A DNA stretch of 64,000 nucleotides from Lewinellaceae bacterium. Its GTDB lineage: Bacteria > Bacteroidota > Bacteroidia > Chitinophagales > Saprospiraceae. The position numbers and the translations under genes were made by a program. Shown piece by piece: positions 17,795-26,647 of this stretch. The notes under the pieces are model-generated. The model was given only the letters and a program-made list of their open reading frames with translations, was not told where the DNA came from and did not search any database. How positions within the stretch are numbered: the first letter of the stretch is position 1; every line of letters begins with the position of its first letter. The DNA lies in assembly GCA_020636405.1 (NCBI GenBank), contig JACJXW010000005.1:1-64000 (forward strand). Direction: 5' to 3'.

Positions 17795-17812
17795 AGTCCC
17801 GTCCGGACCGCA
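17795..17812 (+). other. attachment-site core 5
   Basis: AGTCCCGTCCGGACCGCA, identical to core 1, preceded by TTCACTTCTG. Junction of U4 and U5. Confidence 0.83.
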
Positions 17813-17815
17813 ATG

Positions 17816-17840
17816 AAGCTCAGCATTTGCTGGGCTTTTT
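17816..17840 (+). terminator. hairpin terminator after core 5
   Basis: The 9-bp stem AAGCTCAGC / GCTGGGCTT with one G:U pair and loop ATTT is followed by a T-run. Near-identical to 2802-2827. Confidence 0.82.
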
Positions 17841-17911
17841 GCATTTTACAACCATCCCTTCCCACCCCAAACCCCTAGTAAACATTGGCCTTCCTGCGTT
17901 TCTGTCGATCA

Positions 17912-19057
17912 TCACTTAAACAACCCCAGATATTCCTCAAATACAAACATCCTATTGCGGCTCTGGCCGGTAAACTCCTTCAATATCCCTGAATCTTCAA
18001 AGCTCTGTATCAGGCTGCCGGCAGCCTTGGGGCTAAGGTTACAAATGGCCTCTACATCTTTCACATTGACAAAGGGGTCTTGAAATAAAACATTCAGGAG
18101 CGTTAAAGCCGATTGAACCCTTCTGCCCCAATTCTGATGTATCTGGCTTTCAAGTTGCTGCTTCAGCAATAAAACTTCACTCAATGTGTTGCTGGCTTTC
18201 CGGGCGGTTTTCTCTATGCCAACTAAAAAATACTTACACCAATGGAGGAGATCGCTCTTCTCACGAGCACGGTTCAGGTTATCATAGTAGAGTCCCTTAT
18301 TTTGCTCGAAGAAGGCAGACAAATAAAGTAAAGGCTGATCCAGGATCTTTTCACTGACTAAATAAAGCGTTATGAGTAAACGCCCGATACGGCCGTTTCC
18401 ATCCAGAAAGGGGTGAATGGTTTCGAACTGATAGTGAGCTATGCCTATGCGGATCAATGCCGGAACATCAATTTGATCATTGTGCAAAAAATGCTCAAGG
18501 TCTCCCATCAATTCATTGATATAAGTGTGAGCAGGGGGAATAAACCTGGCATCATCAATTGATGCCCCTCCAATCCAGTTTTGGCTTCTGCGGAATTCTC
18601 CCGGCATTTTGTGTTCTCCTCTGACTCCCTGGAGAAGCGTTTTGTGAGCAGCCCGAATGAGCCTTGAGGATAATGGAAGTGTTTTTAGTTGTTCAATTGC
18701 TTCGTTTAGCGCCTGTGTGTAATTCCTTACTTCTTCCCAGTCGTCCCTCCTTTCCGGTGAAATATATTCTTCTGAAAGCAGTGCCTCATCCATTCGCGTG
18801 CGGGTTCCTTCAATTCTGCTGGAAACTACAGCCTCTTTTGTAATATGCAGATGGATGAAGAGGTCTATATTAGGGGCCAGGTGGGCATAGGAGTTGAGTT
18901 GGCCAATTTGGAAAGAAGCCTTTTCCAACAAGGTGTTGAGCTTCGCATCTTTCCAATTCCATTGCCGGTTTACTTTCGCTGGTACGAAATAGCGATATCC
19001 AGCTCCTTTGGAATAATGGCCAGCATCAAAAGCCTCAATAAGGATTGGTCTTTCCAT
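17912..19057 (-). CDS. Fic family AMP-transferase-like protein
   Basis: This 381-residue protein has the full Fic motif HPFLDGNGRIGR (215-226), whose His and Asn/Arg side chains catalyse transfer of AMP (or a related group) to target hydroxyls. SSRIEG (79-84) matches the N-terminal inhibitory motif (S/T)xxxE(G/N) of class II Fic proteins, so it is probably self-inhibited. The C-terminus (about 310-375, VNVKDVEAICNLSPKAAGSL) looks like a winged helix. The layout Fic_N, Fic, winged helix is common in Bacteroidota. As sole cargo of U5 it probably acts as a growth-control or defence module. No separate antitoxin is present, which fits an internal inhibitor. Confidence 0.92.
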   Translation of the reverse strand: MERPILIEAFDAGHYSKGAGYRYFVPAKVNRQWNWKDAKLNTLLEKASFQIGQLNSYAHLAPNIDLFIHLHITKEAVVSSRIEGTRTRMDEALLSEEYISPERRDDWEEVRNYTQALNEAIEQLKTLPLSSRLIRAAHKTLLQGVRGEHKMPGEFRRSQNWIGGASIDDARFIPPAHTYINELMGDLEHFLHNDQIDVPALIRIGIAHYQFETIHPFLDGNGRIGRLLITLYLVSEKILDQPLLYLSAFFEQNKGLYYDNLNRAREKSDLLHWCKYFLVGIEKTARKASNTLSEVLLLKQQLESQIHQNWGRRVQSALTLLNVLFQDPFVNVKDVEAICNLSPKAAGSLIQSFEDSGILKEFTGQSRNRMFVFEEYLGLFK

Positions 19058-19185
19058 TCAATAAAAGTAAAATAAAAATCCCACTATTTTACTTTACGGG
19101 GCTAAAATAAAATAACAACAACTTTAATTTACATTCCTCCCGGAAAGACATTGGATCATAAGGGAGGTAACCGAAACCCGTTCTT

Positions 19186-19207
19186 TTTTCCAAAACATTT
19201 TCCCAAA
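19186..19207 (+). repeat. left-arm pair of U5 (class A)
   Basis: TTTTCCAAAA at 19186 and TTTTCCCAAA at 19198, 12 bp apart and 78 bp before core 6. Confidence 0.72.
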
Positions 19208-19263
19208 GCCCACCCCACCCACACAAACTAAAGACTACCAAAGGTTTACACCCCACCTTTCTG

Positions 19264-19281
19264 AGTCCCGTCCGGATCGCA
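19264..19281 (+). other. attachment-site core 6
   Basis: AGTCCCGTCCGGATCGCA has one change (C to T) in the acceptor strand. Junction of U5 and U6. Confidence 0.82.
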
Positions 19282-19290
19282 GTAAAACAT

Positions 19291-19328
19291 AAAGCCTTGT
19301 AAGTTAGTTGCTTACAGGGCTTTTTTAT
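19291..19328 (+). terminator. hairpin terminator after core 6
   Basis: A 13-bp stem AAAGCCTTGTAAG / CTTACAGGGCTTT (one G:U pair) with a 7-base loop and a T-run. Confidence 0.8.
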
Positions 19329-19366
19329 TTTAAATTGTTTTATCTAACCGCTTGACAATCAACTGA

Positions 19367-19411
19367 AAACATAGATTTGGGTAGTCGGTTTTTGTACGGT
19401 TTTTGCACAGG
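19367..19411 (+). repeat. right-arm motifs of U6
   Basis: AAACATAGATTTGGGTAG (19367-19384) is followed by TTTTTG at 19389 and 19400 (GTACGG, GCACAGG), 11 bp apart. Confidence 0.6.
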
Positions 19412-19519
19412 CTTCACTTACCAATATCTACATTCCTCATCGGTATTCTTCATATCGGGCCGTTGACTCATAGTGAAATCCATAAACGTTCTGTACTACC
19501 CTTCCTTAGGATACCCCCT

Positions 19520-19566
19520 GGAACTTGGCAGATACCTAAAATGTTCTTAACTTGAATCAAACTAGC
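19520..19566 (+). promoter_or_regulatory. conserved 47-bp element before the U6 TA genes
   Basis: Nearly the same as 15952-15998 in U3, ending about 10 bp before the antitoxin start. Its conservation across unrelated TA pairs suggests it belongs to the unit, not the cargo. Confidence 0.6.
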
Positions 19567-19576
19567 TCAGAAGACG

Positions 19577-19825
19577 ATGGAACTGAAACTGAACATTGGA
19601 TACCCGGAATTGCTCGAACTCATTCGACAACTGCCACTTAAGCAACTGACCCAACTACAGGCTGATTTGGAAGTGGAACTAGAAAAAAAAGAAGGGGAAG
19701 AAGCCTGGCCCACCGGCAACAAAGAGGCCGTATTAAGCTTGGCGGGAGCTTTGAACGATGAAGAAGCCAAGGCCATTAAACATCTAATCGATGAGGAATT
19801 TGAAACCATTGAAGGCGAATGGTGA
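19577..19825 (+). CDS. VapC-associated antitoxin
   Basis: This 82-residue acidic protein overlaps the PIN toxin gene by 7 bp. The N-terminal half (YPELLELIRQLPLKQLTQLQ) is helical. The C-terminus (LAGALNDEEAKAIKHLIDEE followed by FETIEGEW) is the acidic tail type that wraps around a PIN toxin. The antitoxin call rests on these and on position. Confidence 0.82.
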   Translation: MELKLNIGYPELLELIRQLPLKQLTQLQADLEVELEKKEGEEAWPTGNKEAVLSLAGALNDEEAKAIKHLIDEEFETIEGEW

Positions 19826-20214
19826 TGAAGGAGCAACTAGCCTTGGATACGAACATCGCAATTGACATACTTAATGGAAACAAACGCGTCATTCAACTTC
19901 TTGAAGAGGTTTCTACTCTTTTCTTGCCTGTGACAGTTTGCGGAGAGCTGCTTTTTGGCGCAAAGAATTCGGGAAGGCCAGTTGAAAATGAAATACTCTT
20001 TCGCCAATTCATCAACGCCTGTACAATACTTTCATGTGGCATTGCCATTGCAGACACCTACTCCGAGGTTAGAAAAAAACTCAAAGACAAAGGCCGCCCT
20101 ATTCCCGAAAATGATATTTGGATCGCGGCAACTTGTATTGTCTATGACATCCCCCTTGCCACCCGAGATCAACACTTTAAAGAAGTGGATGGATTGGAAC
20201 TGTTTTCCATCTAA
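19819..20214 (+). CDS. vapC: PIN-domain toxin (VapC)
   Basis: This 131-residue protein has the VapC pattern: LALDTNIAIDILNG with D10, VCGELLFGA with E43, PIPENDIWIAAT with D99, and LATRDQHF with D117, followed by FKEVDGLELF. This is the FitB/VapC-like subgroup. It should be a metal-dependent RNase held inactive by the preceding protein. Confidence 0.92.
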   Translation: MVMKEQLALDTNIAIDILNGNKRVIQLLEEVSTLFLPVTVCGELLFGAKNSGRPVENEILFRQFINACTILSCGIAIADTYSEVRKKLKDKGRPIPENDIWIAATCIVYDIPLATRDQHFKEVDGLELFSI

Positions 20215-20308
20215 GGTTACGGCTGCAATTTTATTTGGCGAGGTATCCTGGCAGATATGCCCCGGATATCTGAGCAAAAGTAGCACCTGAACACTACCCT
20301 CCCATTTT

Positions 20309-20326
20309 TTGTACAATTTGTTGTAC
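20309..20326 (+). repeat. left-arm pair TTGTAC of U6 (class B)
   Basis: TTGTAC at 20309 and 20321, 12 bp apart and 78 bp before the last core. Followed by TTGATTACCAA, a variant of the motif in U1 and U3. Confidence 0.75.
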
Positions 20327-20386
20327 AACCCCCAACTCAAAACATCCAAAACATTGATTACCAATTCGATAAGCCCCCGACTCCTC

Positions 20387-20403
20387 AGTCCCGTCCGGAC
20401 CGC
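20387..20403 (+). other. attachment-site core 7 (outer end of the array)
   Basis: AGTCCCGTCCGGACCGC is followed by C instead of A, the only copy with this change. It marks the outer end of the array. The following DNA (small hairpin CCCGCC...GGCGGG at 20409-20438, then backbone) is probably the original chromosome downstream of the tRNA. The gene-free stretch 20215-20551 holds the left arm, this core and the promoter of the glucosidase. Confidence 0.8.
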
Positions 20404-20551
20404 CTCCGCCCGCCGAAGCTCGAAAAAGCGAAGGCGGGAATTGCTCGTAATTCTTTTACTTTGTGATCATTGAGTGCGAGTGGCAAGCCAGGCGCCAATA
20501 TCATAAATAGCCGCTTCTTTTGGAGCTACGATTATTCCTTACCTTAGCAGC

Positions 20552-23287
20552 ATGAAGCGCAACATCGAACAAGTACGGATTCAGGAGGCTTACCAGCGGC
20601 AGATCCCCTGGCTGCGCTGGGGGCCGTACCTCAGCGAGCGCCAGTGGGGCACCGTCCGGGAAGATTACAGCGACAACCAGGCCGCCTGGAAGTACTTTAC
20701 CCATGAGCAGGCCCGCTCGCGCGCCTACCGCTGGGGGGAGGACGGGCTGGCGGGTATCTGCGATAACCAGCAGCGCCTGTGCCTGGCCTTATCCCTCTGG
20801 AACGGGCGCGACCCCTTTCTAAAGGAGCGCCTTTTTGGATTGACCAATCCGGAAGGCAACCACGGTGAAGACGTCAAGGAGTATTATTTCTACCTCGACA
20901 ATACGCCGACGCACTCCTACATGAAGTATTTGTACAAATATCCGCAACGGCCTTTTCCCTACGATGAGTTGTTGTCGGCCAACCGGCAGCGCAGCCGGCA
21001 GGAGCCGGAGTTTGAACTGCTCGATACGGGCATTTTCGACGACGGCCGCTATTTCGACATCGTGGCCGAGTATGCCAAGGCCGGCCCCGACGACATCGGA
21101 ATGCGTATCTCCGTGACCAACCGGGGCCCGGAGGCGGCGCCCCTGCACGTGCTGCCGACGCTCTGGTACCGCAATACCTGGCGGTGGGCGGAAGAAGCTC
21201 CCATCCCGCAGTTGCGCGCCGCCGGCTGGAAGGGTGGCCACGCGATCGAGGTGCGCCACCCGGAGCTGGAACCCTATTACCTGTACACCAATGAGGCGGC
21301 GGCCTTGTTGTTTACGGAAAATGAGACCAATAAGCGGCTCTTGTTCAACGAACCCAATCTGTCCAACTATACGAAAGACGGGATCAACGACTATCTCGTA
21401 GAAGGGAAAAAAGAAAGCGTCAATCCACTGCAACGGGGGACCAAGGCGGCGGCCCATTTCGCGCTGGAGGTGGACGCCGGAAGCACTGAGGTGATCCACC
21501 TGCGTTTCTGCAAAATTGCTCCGCAGGCCCTGGGCCAGGCTTTCCTGCCGGACAAAGGCGATCCACTGGGTAAGGGTTTCAAAGCGGTTTTTCAGGACCG
21601 CCAGCGGGAGGCCGATGCTTTTTATCAGGCCATCACCCCGAATCAGCTCGATGCCGAAGATAAAATGATCATGCGGCAGGCGCTGGCAGGAATGCTGTGG
21701 ACCAAGCAATACTATTACTACGACCTCGACCAGTGGCTGGAAGAACACGGGGCCAATCCGCTAAACATGCGGAAGCCGAAAAAGGTGCGCAACGAGCGAT
21801 GGGTCCACATGCTCAACGCCGATATCATCTCGATGCCCGACAAGTGGGAATATCCCTGGTATGCCGCCTGGGACCTGGCCTTTCAGACGATCAACCTGGC
21901 CATGGTGGACCTCGATTTCGCCAAGGAGCAGCTCAGCCTGATGCTCCGGGAGACGTACCTGCACCCGAACGGCCAGCTGCCGGCCTACGAGTGGAATTTC
22001 GACGACGTCAACCCGCCGGTCCACGCCTGGGCGACATTTTTCGTTTACAGCATTGAAAAGCAGCGCCAGGGAAGCGGCGACCTCCCCTGGCTGAAGAACG
22101 CCTTTCAGAAGCTCACGCTCAACTTCACCTGGTGGGTCAACCGCAAAGACCCGAAGGACCGCAATGTATTCGAGGGAGGCTTTCTCGGGCTGGATAACAT
22201 CGGGGTGTTCGACCGCAGTGAAACGCTGCCCGGTGGCGCTAAGCTAGAGCAGGCCGACGGCACCGCCTGGATGGCTTTGTATTGCCAGAATATGTTCGAA
22301 ATGGCGCTGGAGCTGTCGCTCTACGACCCCGTTTACGAAGATATGGCGTTGAAGTTCTTCGAACATTTCCTGTACATCGCTTCCGCCATGGACCGCATGG
22401 GGGAGCATAAGGAAAACCTTTGGGATGAGGAAGACGGGTTTTTCTACGATCTGCTGCGGCCACCGAACGGAGACCCCCTTCGGCTCAAAGTACGGTCGAT
22501 GGTAGGCTTGTTGCCGCTTTGTGCGACCACTGTCCTGGACAGCAGCATCATTCAGCGCTTTCCGCGGCTCGTAAAGCGAGCGGTCTTCCGTTTTGAAAAA
22601 CACCCCGAGCTGCTTCAGCGTATCCACGATCCGCGGCGGGTAAGCCCCAGCGGGCGGGTGATGTTTTCCATCCTCGGGGAAGAGAAGTTGCGCCGGGTGC
22701 TGCGTCGATTGCTCGACGAAGACGAATTTCTGAGCCCCTTCGGCATTCGCGCCCTCTCGCGCCACTATGCCAAAGAGCCGTATGAGTTTTTGATGGATGG
22801 TGAGAAGTACGTGGTGGAATACCTTCCTGCCGAATCGGACTCCCCGATGTTCGGCGGGAACTCCAACTGGCGGGGGCCCGTCTGGTTTCCGGTCAATACG
22901 CTGCTGCTACGGGCGCTGCTCCAGTTCTACACCTACTACGGCAACGACTTTCAGGTGGAATGCCCGACGGGCTCCGGCCGGATGATGAACCTCTACGAGG
23001 TCAGCCAGGAGATCGCCACTCGCCTGATCCGCTTATTCCGTCGCGATGCGGCCGGCAGGCGCCCGGTCAACGGTGATCAGGAAAAGTTCAATCGCGACCC
23101 GCACTGGCGGGAGCACCTCCTCTTCTATGAGTACTTCAACGGCGACAACGGCACAGGCCTCGGCGCCAGCCATCAAACCGGCTGGACGGGGCTGGTGGCC
23201 TTCCTCATCCAGCTCTTCGGCTCGGTAACGGCGGAAAGGATGCTGAAGGAAGGATTCCGGCCGGCGACCGTGTATAGGGAGGAATAA
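20552..23287 (+). CDS. GH63-like glucosidase (MGH1-type)
   Basis: This 911-residue cytosolic protein belongs to the large glucosidase/mannosylglycerate-hydrolase-like (GH63-related) group. The N-terminal part (PYLSERQWGTVREDYSDNQA, about 29-48) is the hallmark of this subgroup. An (alpha/alpha)6 barrel follows with WAAWDLAFQ-like (WYAAWDLAFQTINLA, about 434), FDDVNPPVHAWATF (about 487-500), and the C-terminal acidic region FGGNSNWRGPVWFPVN and DNGTGLGASHQTGWTGLVA. There is no signal peptide. The substrate is probably a small alpha-glucoside or glucosylglycerate-type solute, not proven. GC-rich like the backbone and the first gene after the array. Confidence 0.87.
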   Translation: MKRNIEQVRIQEAYQRQIPWLRWGPYLSERQWGTVREDYSDNQAAWKYFTHEQARSRAYRWGEDGLAGICDNQQRLCLALSLWNGRDPFLKERLFGLTNPEGNHGEDVKEYYFYLDNTPTHSYMKYLYKYPQRPFPYDELLSANRQRSRQEPEFELLDTGIFDDGRYFDIVAEYAKAGPDDIGMRISVTNRGPEAAPLHVLPTLWYRNTWRWAEEAPIPQLRAAGWKGGHAIEVRHPELEPYYLYTNEAAALLFTENETNKRLLFNEPNLSNYTKDGINDYLVEGKKESVNPLQRGTKAAAHFALEVDAGSTEVIHLRFCKIAPQALGQAFLPDKGDPLGKGFKAVFQDRQREADAFYQAITPNQLDAEDKMIMRQALAGMLWTKQYYYYDLDQWLEEHGANPLNMRKPKKVRNERWVHMLNADIISMPDKWEYPWYAAWDLAFQTINLAMVDLDFAKEQLSLMLRETYLHPNGQLPAYEWNFDDVNPPVHAWATFFVYSIEKQRQGSGDLPWLKNAFQKLTLNFTWWVNRKDPKDRNVFEGGFLGLDNIGVFDRSETLPGGAKLEQADGTAWMALYCQNMFEMALELSLYDPVYEDMALKFFEHFLYIASAMDRMGEHKENLWDEEDGFFYDLLRPPNGDPLRLKVRSMVGLLPLCATTVLDSSIIQRFPRLVKRAVFRFEKHPELLQRIHDPRRVSPSGRVMFSILGEEKLRRVLRRLLDEDEFLSPFGIRALSRHYAKEPYEFLMDGEKYVVEYLPAESDSPMFGGNSNWRGPVWFPVNTLLLRALLQFYTYYGNDFQVECPTGSGRMMNLYEVSQEIATRLIRLFRRDAAGRRPVNGDQEKFNRDPHWREHLLFYEYFNGDNGTGLGASHQTGWTGLVAFLIQLFGSVTAERMLKEGFRPATVYREE

Positions 23288-23291
23288 AAAC

Positions 23292-25548
23292 ATGAGTCAT
23301 GCGAATCAGAGGCTAAATGGCGGCTGATGGAGGCAGGGATCCGGCAAGCTCTTTTGATTTTTGATGTTTGATTTATGATGTTTGATTTTCGATGTAGGGC
23401 GGGCGAAAGGGCTGCTCCCAAAGAGCCCCATCAAAAATCGCACATCGCACGTCAAAAATCGCACATTCCTCCGTATCAAAAGTGCCGCATCCTCCGGCTG
23501 ATTTTTTCTAACCCGAACCGTTCATGGCTCTTTTTAACCTCTGATACGCATGACTTATGCGAATCAGAGGCTAAATGGCGGCTGATGGAGGCAGGGATCC
23601 GGCAAGCTCTTTTGATTTATGATGTTTGATTTATGATGTTTGATTTTCGATGTAGGGCGGGCGAAAGGGCTGCTCCCAAAGAGCCCCATCAAAAATCGCA
23701 CATCGCACGTCAAAAATCGCACATTCCTCCGTATCAAAAGTGCCGCATCCTCCGGCTGATTTTTTCTAACCCGAACCGTTCATGGCTCTTTTTAACCTCT
23801 GATACGCATGACTTATGCGAATCAGAGGCTAAATGGCGGCTGATGGAGGCAGGGATCCGGCAAGCTCTTTTGATTTTTGATGTTTGATTTATGATGTTTG
23901 ATTTTCGATGTAGGGCGGGCGAAAGGGCTGCTCCCAAAGAGCCCCATCAAAAATCGCACATCGCACGTCAAAAATCGCACATTCCTCCGTATCAAAAGTG
24001 CCGCATCCTCCGGCTGATTTTTTCTAACCCGAACCGTTCATGGCTCTTTTTAACCTCTGATACGCATGACTTATGCGAATCAGAGGCTAAATGGCGGCTG
24101 ATGGAGGCAGGGATCCGGCAAGCTCTTTTGATTTTTGATGTTTGATTTATGATGTTTGATTTTCGATGTAGGGCGGGCGAAAGGGCTGCTCCCAAAGAGC
24201 CCCATCAAAAATCGCACATCGCACGTCAAAAATCGCACATTCCTCCGTATCAAAAGTGCCGCATCCTCCGGCTGATTTTTTCTAACCCGAACCGTTCATG
24301 GCTCTTTTTAACCTCTGATACGCATGACTTATGCGAATCAGAGGCTAAATGGCGGCTGATGGAGGCAGGGATCCGGCAAGCTCTTTTGATTTATGATGTT
24401 TGATTTATGATGTTTGATTTTCGATGTAGGGCGGGCGAAAGGGCTGCTCCTAAAGAGCCCCATCAAAAATCGCACATCGCACGTCAAAAATCGCACATTC
24501 CTCCGTATCAAAAGTGCCGCATCCTCCGGCTGATTTTTTCTAACCCGAACCGTTCATGGCTCTTTTTAACCTCTGATACGCATGACTTATGCGAATCAGA
24601 GGCTAAATGGCGGCTGATGGAGGCAGGGATCCGGCAAGCTCTTTTGATTTATGATGTTTGATTTATGATGTTTGATTTTCGATGTAGGGCGGGCGAAAGG
24701 GCTGCTCCTAAAGAGCCCCATCAAAAATCGCACATCGCACGTCAAAAATCGCACATTCCTCCGTATCAAAAGTGCCGCATCCTCCGGCTGATTTTTTCTA
24801 ACCCGAACCGTTCATGGCTCTTTTTAACCTCTGATACGCATGACTTATGCGAATCAGAGGCTAAATGGCGGCTGATGGAGGCAGGGATCCGGCAAGCTCT
24901 TTTGATTTTTGATGTTTGATTTATGATGTTTGATTTTCGATGTAGGGCGGGCGAAAGGGCTGCTCCCAAAGAGCCCCATCAAAAATCGCACATCGCACGT
25001 CAAAAATCGCACATTCCTCCGTATCAAAAGTGCCGCATCCTCCGGCTGATTTTTTCTAACCCGAACCGTTCATGGCTCTTTTTAACCTCTGATACGCATG
25101 ACTTATGCGAATCAGAGGCTAAATGGCGGCTGATGGAGGCAGGGATCCGGCAAGCTCTTTTGATTTATGATGTTTGATTTATGATGTTTGATTTTCGATG
25201 TAGGGCGGGCGAAAGGGCTGCTCCCAAAGAGCCCCATCAAAAATCGCACATCGCACGTCAAAAATCGCACATTCCTCCGTATCAAAAGTGCCGCATCCTC
25301 CGGCTGATTTTTTCTAACCCGAACCGTTCATGGCTCTTTTTAACCTCTGATACGCATGACTTATGCGAATCAGAGGCTAAATGGCGGCTGATGGAGGCAG
25401 GGATCCGGCAAGCTCTTTTGATTTATGATGTTTGATTTATGATGTTTGATTTTCGATGTAGGGCGGGCGAAAGGGCTGCTCCTAAAGAGCCCCATCAAAA
25501 ATCGCACATCGCACGTCAAAAATCGCACATTCCTCCGTATCAAAAGTA
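23292..25548. repeat. 258-bp tandem repeat array, about 8.7 copies
   Basis: The same 258-bp unit repeats from 23292 to about 25548, nearly without change. Each unit has a palindrome CCTCTGAT-A-CGCAT...ATGCG-A-ATCAGAGG, T-rich repeats (TGATGTTTGATTTATGATGT), a GGGCT...AGCCC hairpin, and TCAAAAATCGCACAT twice. Two sites vary between copies: T or A in GATTTWTGATG and C or T in GCTCCYAAAG. In order they read T-C, A-C, T-C, T-C, A-T, A-T, T-C, A-C, A-T, so copies have been shuffled by unequal exchange. The flank 25556-25620 is a decayed copy end. The length is 86 codons, so an 84-codon frame repeats in each copy, but it is probably not coding. Confidence 0.95.
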
Positions 25549-25938
25549 TCGTATAAGCTGTCTGCCTTCCGGCCCTTTCAGGGCTCTTTGGCCCCTGATT
25601 CGCATGAGTCATCCCGAATTTTCGAAATACACGAATTAGGCCTCTTCGAAGGCCTAATTCGTGAGATATCCGCCCCAAGGCCGGTTGGAATAGGGCCCGC
25701 GGCCGAAATATTTCCAGGCAAAAGGCCCATATTTCGCCGGCAAAGCCGGCATATTTCCCCACGGGGAGTATTTCTGTCCAACTCGGGATGACTGATGTTG
25801 ATAGATTCGAACCTAAAGAAATGATAATGTCAATCCGGAACTCCTTGAAAATTGGGGAGTTTTTCCGACTTTCCATTTACTCCGTCAGTCGCTACGCTCG
25901 TGTCCGATTTCCGGCCTGGTCTAGATGGCCTCTATTCC
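25549..25938. other. gene-free stretch with several hairpins
   Basis: No gene is seen in these 390 bp. A 14-bp perfect stem CACGAATTAGGCCT / AGGCCTAATTCGTG (25630-25663) is followed by GCCGGCAAAGCCGGC near 25737 and smaller palindromes. The first hairpin lies between the array and the convergent thioredoxin gene and may end transcription, though it lacks a T-run. Confidence 0.6.
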
Positions 25939-26463
25939 TCAGTTCTTGATCAACTCCCCTTCAATGATGTTCTTCAAAACGCTTTTGGGAAGCGCGCCGG
26001 CCTGCATCATGGGTTGTCCTTCCACGGGGATGAACAGGATGGAGGGGATGCTGCGGATACCAAAAACAGAGGATAGCTCCCGCTCCTGCTCCGTGTCCAC
26101 TTTATAGATGATGAGTTTATCCTTATATTCATTGGACAATTCTTCCAGAATGGGGGTCACCATTTTGCAGGGGCCGCACCAGTCGGCGTAAAAGTCGATG
26201 ATGGCGGGCACTTCGCCTTTGAGAGCATGTTTGGAGGCCAATCTTTGAGCTGCAAAGGCCACTTTTTTGATGACACTTCGTTGCTTTTCTTGACCGTACC
26301 TCAGGGTACGCTCTTCAAAAAGACGCCTCGTTTCATCAAAAAACTGACTCTTTTCGCTTTCAAACCCGGCCTCCAAACATGCTCTGAAGTTCCATTCCCT
26401 TTCGGTGGTATAATCAAAAACTTCGTTCCTGAATGTTTCGGAGGTCATTTTTGCGGTTGGCAT
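25939..26463 (-). CDS. thioredoxin-family protein
   Basis: This 174-residue protein carries the redox motif WCGPC at 96-100 within PAIIDFYADWCGPCKMVTPI, then a cis-Pro region RSIPSILFIP. The thioredoxin domain spans about 70-174. The first 70 residues are a charged helical extension (FFDETRRLFEERTLRYGQEK) not usual for thioredoxin, so it may bind a partner. There is no signal peptide. It should reduce disulfides in the cytosol. Confidence 0.9.
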   Translation of the reverse strand: MPTAKMTSETFRNEVFDYTTEREWNFRACLEAGFESEKSQFFDETRRLFEERTLRYGQEKQRSVIKKVAFAAQRLASKHALKGEVPAIIDFYADWCGPCKMVTPILEELSNEYKDKLIIYKVDTEQERELSSVFGIRSIPSILFIPVEGQPMMQAGALPKSVLKNIIEGELIKN

Positions 26464-26647
26464 GATGCTTTGAATTTTTTTCAGAGATAAGGGGGGGGTA
26501 AAGCCGGTTGCTGTGATTGGAATTACAAAGCCAGCTATTCAAAACAGCGGCGGGAATGGCAGTTCAGGGAATTTTTCATAAATTGGGTTAGACTAAAAAA
26601 ATGTAAGCATTCCTGAATACACAGCTCTTTAGTTCCACCTTCATTCC

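Larger units (their letters stand above)
17795..19263 (+). mobile_element. integrated unit U5 (Fic cargo)
   Basis: This 1469-bp unit starts with core 5 and the same terminator form as U2, holds one Fic gene on the minus strand, and ends with the class A arm. No other gene fits. Confidence 0.73.
19264..20386 (+). mobile_element. integrated unit U6 (VapBC cargo)
   Basis: This 1123-bp unit has core, terminator, right arm, the conserved 47-bp pre-gene element, an antitoxin/PIN-toxin pair and the class B left arm. It is the oldest unit if each new one was inserted next to the tRNA. Confidence 0.74.

Noticed and set aside
20819..21748. 309-codon minus-strand frame
   Set aside because: Shadow of the GH63-like glucosidase, which has family motifs in the + frame.
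23292..25548. CRISPR array
   Set aside because: The whole 258-bp unit is repeated with no unique spacers, and no cas genes are nearby.
23375..25639. Repeated 84-codon ORFs as a multi-copy gene family
   Set aside because: They arise because the 258-bp repeat length is divisible by three. Composition is not protein-like and the frame crosses palindromes and T-rich repeats.
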